Origin: Thunnus maccoyii
Taxonomy: Eukaryota > Chordata > Actinopteri > Scombriformes > Scombridae
Direction: 5' to 3'
NCBI RefSeq assembly: GCF_910596095.1
Contig: NC_056544.1
Coordinates: 13,129,155-13,193,154 of the forward strand
DNA: 64,000 nt
Under the pieces are notes generated by a model, which saw only the letters and a program-made list of their open reading frames with translations, did not search any database and was not told where the DNA came from. Numbering within the stretch: position 1 is the stretch's first letter; every line of letters starts with the position of its first letter. Made by a program: the position numbers and the translations under genes. Of this stretch, positions 57,468-64,000 are shown in pieces.

Positions 57468-58354
57468 ATGGCGAGGCGGAGGATCACACAAGAAACCTTT
57501 GATGCTGCTGTCCGGGAGAACATGGAGGAGTTTGAGATGGATCCTGATGAAGCTTTGAGGGAAGCTGTGGAGCAGTTTGAGTCTCAAGGTAACAGGACAC
57601 TCTCGTCTGCAAGAACACCTCTCTGGTAGTTCAGTGATGTACGGTGCTCATGGCGAGCTTAAATATTAAAGTTATTGGGGAGAAACTAAGCTAGTTATGA
57701 AGTATGAAGAAGTGCATGTGTACACTTTGCACTTGGAAAGAGGTAAAATTGTTGATGGCCATATTAGAGCCAATAATATACCATATATATGTATATATAC
57801 GGGTATATAGACGGATGACAAATTAAAGGAATAAACAACATGAAGTGTCTTAGTAAGGTGTTGGGCCACAAAGTGGCGCCAGAACAGCTTCAATGCACCT
57901 TGGCATTGATTCTACAGTCTCTAAACTCTACAGGAGGGATGAACACCATTCTTCAAAAAGATATTTCCTCATTTGGTGTTTTGATGATAGTGATGGAGAG
58001 CGCTGTCTAACACGTCAGTCCAAAATTTCCCATAGGTGTTCAACTAGGTTGAGATCTGGTGACTGCGAAGGCCATAGCATATGATTCACATCATTTTCAT
58101 ACTCATCAAACCATTCAGTGACCCTTCATGCCCTATAGATGAGGTCACTGTCATCCTGAAAGAGACCACTCACATCAGGATAGAAATGTTTCATCATAGG
58201 ATAAAGAACAACTTTGTATTGATTTGCAGTGACTCTTCCCTATAAGCGGACAAGTGGACAATGCCAGCAAAATGCCCCCCAAAGCATAACAGAGCTATCA
58301 GATCCCCTCACTGTAGGGGTCAAGCATACCAGTTTTTCCTTTAATTTGTCACCC

Positions 58355-58385
<31 letters not shown>

Positions 58386-61231
58386 CTGACATATAACAAT
58401 ATCTGCACTTATGTCAGCCAATAACTAACAAGAAATAGCATAATTTGTGTAGCAGAGAGCTTATTTTTCAACTATAAAGTGTCCCGCTCTCTACATATCT
58501 TGGCCACAATCATTTAGAAAACCTTATGTAATAGTGCTCATGTTAAATAAAGTAGAGCTAATTATATATTATTATTGGGTTGTTTTTTTTTAACTCAAAA
58601 ATTGTTATCAGTATCAGCCTAAAAAAATCCAATATTGACTGAACATTAGCCCTAACTGCAGATGCTGAGGTCACTAAAATCCCTAATTTATGTAAATGGA
58701 AAGAAGAACGGCCTCAAAAGTCACGACAACATGTCCAAATGTATCTATAATGGATCCAAATGGATCTATAATGCATGGGCCGGCATCTCACTCAAACTAG
58801 AAGGTCTGACGATTGGTGTGCATAGTGGCATAATGGTGAGGAAATATGTGGAGAGAAAAATGTTGATGCCTAACCTGATGATACATTTTGCATCTTATGA
58901 TGATTCCAAAATGTTAAAGCATTCATACAGACTACTGAAATGTTAAAGGGCTGTCTGATGAACACTAGGATACATTAAAATGAACTCAGTGGCCTTTCAG
59001 ACCACTGAGTGACCACAGAGGTGTTCAAATATAAACACCTCTGTACCTTTATGGGGAGGTTATACAATAATTTCCACCTCCTTCACCTCTTAATAAACTG
59101 ATGGCTTCTGTTATAAACAAGGGTCCAGTATCCCACACACAAAGTTAGGCTGCAGTATGACACCTCCCTCGAAGTGTGCAGTTTAGTGCTGCTTTGTTGA
59201 AGGGAGCACACACACACATACACACCTGTGCGGCTGCCAGACAGGTGTGGCCAGCCTCTGCATGCTAGCTGTATGCTGTAAGTTGCGAATAGATTCAGGT
59301 CCTTCTCTGTTTTGTACTTGATAATTTGATGTGTGTCAGAGTATTAACTCTAATCTGATTTGTGGATGCAGGTGTTGACCTCAGTTGTATTGTCAAAGCT
59401 GTACCAGCTGTGTCATCCGATGATAAACAAGAAGAGCAAACGCATGAGGTCTTACAGGTGAGTCTTTAGTTGAAAGAGGAATGTTAACTGCAAAAGTGTG
59501 TGTTCTCACTCTACAGTTACCTCGTCTTGGTTCATGTGTTTTTCAACCTGCAGGTGTTGGAGGCCCTACGGATTGGAAAAGACTCTGCTGGTGTTACAGA
59601 GGTCACAGCAGATATAAAATGCTTCACTGAGCAATGTTCACTTGGATTTGCTCAGAGGTACCTGGCTGCTCAAAAAGATGCCTACCCCATAATCCTATCG
59701 TACTGCAAAAAGAGTGTGGAGGAACGGGAAGCTGTGTTGGCCGCCGTGTCTGCCCTGGCTGCACTGACAGATGGACAGCCAGACCTGTTAGATGCAGAGG
59801 GCCAGAAGTTCCTTTTAGACGTCCTGAAGAAGTACCGGGCAGATTCCTCTGTGACGTGTGTAGCTATCTGCGCAGTACGTCACTGCTGTTTGAAACACGA
59901 ACAGAACAGGCAGGATTTGGTGAAAGGCGGCGTCCTGCCTCTGCTAACCGGTGCTGTTACACAGCACAGCGGATGTGCTGCGCTGGTTAAGGAGGCCTCT
60001 GCAGCGCTCAGGGTCATGACCTTTGATGATGATGTCCGAGTTACGTTTGGGCACGCTCATGAACACGCCAAGATTATTGTTTTAGAACACAATGGACTGA
60101 AGGTCTTAATTGAGGCTGCGAAAGGTAAAACCAGCTGATCACTGATTTATTTGAGGTTCAGCTACCATGTTTTTTTTAAATCAGATGTTTTTAATTATGC
60201 AATTTGCATTTCATTAATGTAATTTCTTTATTTCTTGTGTTTCTCCTCCACAGCTCACACTGATAATACTGTTCTGAGTGAGCTGTGTGCAACTTTGTCC
60301 CGTCTGGCTGTAAGAAACGAGTTCTGTCAAGACATCTGTGATCTGGGAGGATTGAAACTGATGATGACGCAGCTTGCAGACAACTATGAGTCACCGGTAG
60401 AGTACAAAAACAAAACAAAACAAGGGATTGTGAATAAAATTATTCAAGTTTCAAATTCCATGTTAATTCTCATTGAGCTGGTTTTCCCCTTGCAGGAGTT
60501 AGTTCGGCAGATCCTGAGCGCTATACGAGCTGTGGCAGGAAATGATGACGTGAAAGACGCTGTTGTCAGTGCAGGTGGAGTTCAGCTCATTGTCATGGCC
60601 ATGAACAAACACATGAGCAACTCTGCTGTAAGTTAAATGTCATACCTACATGCTTAGCGTCTGTCAAAGAGTTTGATCAAGCATCTATTACAGATGTTTT
60701 GAATAAAATTAATTTGAATGCAAAATAAATTCAGCAAATATCCTAATAAGATAATGTTCATATTGTGCTGTAGGTGTGTGAGCAGGGCTGTGCATGCCTC
60801 TCTGTGCTTGCTTTACGTAAACCCAACAACTGCAAAGTCATCATGGAGGACGGAGGAACCATGGCTGCTGTGCAGGCTATGAAGTCACATGCTAATGTGG
60901 CCAATGTGCAGGTAATATTTCTGTTGATCATTAATAATTAATAGGCTTACTTGAAAAAACAGACCTCATGAAAGTCTACTAACTGTCTATTGTCTTTGTT
61001 TTCCTTCTTTATAAATAGAAACAGGCCTGTATGCTGTTGAGAAATCTGGTTTCACGTTTGCGTAACTTGAGCCAACCAATCCTGGAGATGGGAGCGGAGG
61101 CCCTGATAGCACAGGCACTACAGACCCATCAAGACTGTGGTGATGTGGGTAAAGCAGCCCTCAGAGATCTGGGATGCAAGGTGGAACTACGAGAGCTGTG
61201 GACCGGCAAACATGGCAGCCTCACCAACTGA
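57468..61231 (+). CDS. armc6: Armadillo repeat-containing protein 6
   Basis: A poorly characterised armadillo-repeat protein; such folds usually act as binding scaffolds. Seven + strand coding exons: 57468-57588, 59372-59457, 59554-60124, 60254-60396, 60496-60627, 60774-60911 and 61019-61231 (TGA). All phases close, giving 467 aa (family about 470-500). The start [20 protein letters not shown] is typical. Most of the protein is alpha-helical ARM repeats with hydrophobic ridges, e.g. [60 protein letters not shown] and [20 protein letters not shown]. The C-terminus is [16 protein letters not shown]. The 1.8 kb first intron contains a dead Tc1 element. Identity rests on remembered family sequence. 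Confidence 0.95.
57801..58361 (-). mobile_element. Decayed Tc1-like transposon in armc6 intron 1
   Basis: The inverted ends are GATGACAAATTAAAGGA (57814-57830) and TCCTTTAATTTGTCACCC (58337-58354). Read on the minus strand, 58070-57880 gives the Tc1 transposase C-terminal block: a DLNxxEHLW-like motif, then [20 protein letters not shown] sequence and a run to the GGPT-like end. Stops and internal deletion mark it as dead. An AT repeat follows at 58360-58384. Confidence 0.8.
58360..58384. repeat. TA microsatellite
   Basis: A run of about ten TA units next to the Tc1 relic. A shorter TATA run lies at its other edge (about 57780-57808). Confidence 0.85.
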
Positions 61232-62565
61232 GGGTGGAGGAGAGCAGCTCTGAAAACTTAACATCTCTACCATGAGTTTGCCTGAAATTCATTTGCCAGG
61301 CAAGATGTCACATTCTTAATCCGAGCATAAATATTTGTGATGTTCGTACGTATAGCCAGTAGTTGAAACAGATGCACACGTGTTGAGCTGCACATATCTT
61401 AGACATACTTGTAGAGTTAAGTTGTTGCAGAGGAGGATTTTGAGGAGAGCTGCAACTAATGATTATTTTCATTTGCAATTAGTCTGTTGATCATTTTCTT
61501 CTAATTTGGTCTATAAAATTGTGAAAAGGCCCGTCACAACTTGCCAAAGGCTAAGAGGACATCTTCCAACAATTAGCTTTGTCTGACTGACATTCCAAAA
61601 CCCAATAATGTTCAAATTACTTTGATGCAAAACAGAGAAAAGTAGTAAATCCTAACATTTGAGAAGCTGGTACCTTGAAGTGCATTTTTGTCTGGAAAAT
61701 GACTTAAGCGACTGATCAATCATAAAAGTAGTTGTTCCATTGATTGAGAAAATTGTTTAGCTTGACTTGTGCACTGCACCAAGCCATCAGTCCCACACAA
61801 CATTTTTCCAGGTTGAATATATCCTTTTCAACTTTGGTTTTTGAAGTCTAAATAGGTCACAACAGTCCTGTTTTACATATTTTATTTGCTGTTAATATTT
61901 CATCTGTAACAAATTTATGCTGATGAGATGTTAAATGTACATTTGTGTGTTTTGTGCCATGAGTAAATATAAGTGTATTTGCTGCTATGCAAATAGATTA
62001 ACTGCACTGTTTTGTGCAGACTCCATTCCCATGTTGGCAGAGCCAAATTTTAACATGTATTGACTGCCTTATTTTGTACTGGCACTTAACATTTCTTCTT
62101 CATGAATATTAAAACAGCCCCAAGTCAAGGTTCACTTACTAGCTTTATCTGGCATTTTCAGCTGTATGGCAGAGTCTTCATCAATGGATGGAGTTGGCTC
62201 AGTTGTCATGGAAATTGATATGTTGACATGTGAGCCAGGCAGCTGTTTCATTTCATTCATAGCAATTTAACCCTTCACGTCCATGTTGGCTTTAAAGCTA
62301 AGAATGAAAGTTAATTGACCTTTGAAACTGTACTTGGACAAATAATCACCAACTCAAGTACCATTTCATCCAAGACGTTGTGAGTAAGTGTGAGCAAACT
62401 CCATCTGCAGATGAGAACCATGTGAGACAAATGGCAGGCCTAGGTAAAGCCAGAATGTGGACTTTGGAGTGGGACGGGTTTTTTTGTCAAGTTTAATATT
62501 GTTTTTTAGTTGATATTTAACATTACAATGTTAAACTTCAATCTCTGAAAATAAAGAATGACCAT
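61232..62565 (+). other. armc6: armc6 3' UTR
   Basis: Non-coding sequence after the TGA. Poly(A) signal candidates are ATTAAA near 62108 and AATAAA near 62550. It contains MITE family A copy 9. Confidence 0.5.
61448..61760. mobile_element. MITE family A, copy 9 (within the armc6 3' UTR)
   Basis: The left end is AGCTGCAACTAATGATTATT and the right side is AGTAGTTGTTCCATTGATTG. The interior holds GGTCTATAAAATTGTGAAAAGG and TTTGAGAAGCTGGTACC. It would be part of the mature armc6 mRNA if the distal poly(A) signals are used. Confidence 0.75.
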
Positions 62566-63100
62566 TGACAACATATATTCTGCATGATTATGATAAAACC
62601 CAGTTTTGGTGCTTCACATTTATCTTTTTGTGTGGGTGTGTTTTATGTGTGTTAATGTGTTTATTTGCCGAGACTGATGCTAAACTCATAAGGAAATTAA
62701 GCTTTCAGTGTACTTAATGGACAGGAAAAACCTCAGAAGAAAGGATAGTACACCCAAGTTGTTGCCAAGTGTCTCCTACTCACGCCCCTCTAACCGACCT
62801 ATCCAAGCACGCCCCACCTCACTGGGACTTCATTTCCCACAATCCCACCGCACTCGTCCTTGTCAAACCAAACCTCGCTGTGGTCAAGCTAACTACCCCT
62901 GGTCGCTGTCAGGAAGAGTAACGGCAGAAACACAACAGCATGGACGATACCAGTCACTCAAAGTCACTGCTGGACTAATGAAAGTGAGAAATATGTGGAA
63001 GACAGTGCCTTCAGCACCGGGAGACATTTTTATCAACTCAAGTTTACTCTCAATATTATCACTACGCCGTTGACGAAACTACGTTAGCGTAAGTAGTAAC
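62566..63100. other. armc6 to next-gene spacer
   Basis: Short spacer. An open frame at 62708-63073 has no recognisable domain and no family match I know. The GC content rises towards the exon ending at 63270. Confidence 0.4.
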
Positions 63101-63129
63101 TGATGAAGCGGCAAGCTAACGGCTAGCTA

Positions 63130-63270
63130 TCGTTATCTAACTAACCTGCTGCTTGGCTCATTTGAGTGTTAGAGGAGAGCTTCAGTTCAGAGAAACGTGC
63201 TAACGACTAGAAATAACGCACCCGGTGAAGGATACCAAAACTTCTTCGTGCTTGTGTCAACATTTGTCAG
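63130..63270 (+). other. Probable first exon of a downstream + strand gene
   Basis: A segment with several CpGs and no ATG-initiated long frame ends at a strong donor (TTTGTCAG|GTAAGAG, 63270/63271). This is the pattern of a non-coding first exon. In human, SLC25A42 lies directly downstream of ARMC6 on the same strand, so slc25a42 is the natural candidate. No coding exon of it is in the window, so the identity is inference only. Confidence 0.45.
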
Positions 63271-63616
63271 GTAAGAGATGTAACTGTTAGCTAGTGTTTG
63301 TACCTAGTGACAGCTGGCTGCAAAGGGTGTCTGTGTTATGTTGGTGGACAAGTTTAGACATGACTGGGAGTCGGAGAGACAAGAAAAGAAGCATGATAAG
63401 TGTTTTATGAATGTCAGATTACTCTACAGAATTAATATCACATTTTATTTGAGGTTATGCTGTGTCAGTGTTAGCAGAGGTGATTTAAATAACAATCAAA
63501 TTTCCAATGAAAATGGTAGCATGTGGGATAAAATGCTGTGACAAAACAGTCAAAATACAACAGCCATCAACACCACAAACAGGCTGCTACAAAAATGTCT
63601 AACAGAACATGAATTA

Positions 63617-63925
63617 TTATTGTTATTTATCCTTTATTTAGTCAGGAAGGTCCCATTTAGATACAGGATCTCTTCTTCCAGTGAGTCCTGGTTAAGATGG
63701 CAGCAAAAGCAGTTTCACTTAAAAAACAATTTCGCATGATGAAACACATACAATTATTTAAAGCTACACAAGGGAAAGAGTAAAAGAAGAGAAGCATACA
63801 GGCCATACCATTGATAAAACAGTCCACCTCAAGTCAAGGTTATATAAAACAGCAGCATGTTTCCTTCAGGGCAGCTTGTAAAAGACCTTTAAAGGTATTT
63901 AAAGAAGGAAGTGTTTCTACACATG
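63617..63925. mobile_element. Common teleost interspersed repeat (TCAGGAAGGTCCCATTTAGA type)
   Basis: CCTTTATTTAGTCAGGAAGG, TCCCATTTAGATACAGGATC and GAGTCCTGGTTAAGATGGCA form the start of a high-copy teleost repeat, known to me by sequence but not by a firm class name. The end is not defined. Confidence 0.5.
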
Positions 63926-64000
63926 CAGTCTATCCCTGAAATGTTCAGGAACATTTCCTGCATGCAGTCATGTGTGAATGGGAGCAGGGATCGATATTCA

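Noticed and set aside
57893-58084. Open frame suggesting a small gene in armc6 intron 1
   Set aside because: It is the antisense of a Tc1 transposase relic with matching terminal repeats.
62708-63073. 121-codon + strand open frame downstream of armc6
   Set aside because: Low-complexity Arg/Pro/Ser content, no domain and no splice logic. Treated as chance.

Overview
The window is from a ray-finned fish, most likely a percomorph-like teleost. The evidence is split genes with short introns and teleost-type gene copies. The spaces between genes hold typical teleost interspersed repeats: L2-type LINE fragments, Tc1 relics, non-autonomous elements with terminal inverted repeats, and CA and CTAT microsatellites. 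No bacterial, plasmid or CRISPR feature is present. I saw no convincing tRNA, rRNA or snRNA gene.

Layout: the 3' end of midn (midnolin, +) lies at about 1-3745. It is followed by a broken coiled-coil pseudogene (-) at about 4470-5175. cirbp (cold-inducible RNA-binding protein, +) runs from its promoter near 5.9 kb to its most distal polyadenylation signal near 11.34 kb. ndufa13 (complex I subunit, -) has coding exons between 12103 and 16058. gatad2a (p66-alpha of the NuRD complex, -) has coding exons between 19002 and 28408 and a probable 5' UTR exon and promoter near 37.1-37.7 kb. About 7 kb of intergenic DNA follows. mau2 (cohesin loader subunit, -) has 19 coding exons between 45704 and 52046. 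A 5.4 kb block rich in transposons comes next. armc6 (armadillo-repeat protein, +) has seven coding exons between 57468 and 61231. A CpG-containing segment ending in a strong splice donor at 63270 looks like the first exon of a further + strand gene, and human synteny suggests slc25a42.

I rebuilt the exon-intron structures by hand from GT/AG sites, reading-frame phase and remembered protein families. Every intron phase in ndufa13, gatad2a, mau2, armc6 and cirbp closes in frame. The predicted products are 144 aa (Ndufa13), 737 aa (Gatad2a), 598 aa (Mau2), 467 aa (Armc6) and 182 aa (Cirbp). The genes are neighbours, not a pathway. The order joins two human 19p blocks: MIDN-CIRBP, and NDUFA13-GATAD2A-MAU2 with ARMC6.

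The observations most worth checking are: a possible alternative gatad2a first exon encoding a PCNA-binding (PIP-box-like) N-terminus; a cirbp splice donor that overlaps the stop codon; an in-frame alternative donor removing exactly 45 codons of gatad2a; two consecutive stop-free, multiple-of-three introns in mau2; twin perfect CRE palindromes upstream of ndufa13; and a four-deep nest of inverted-repeat transposons between mau2 and armc6.
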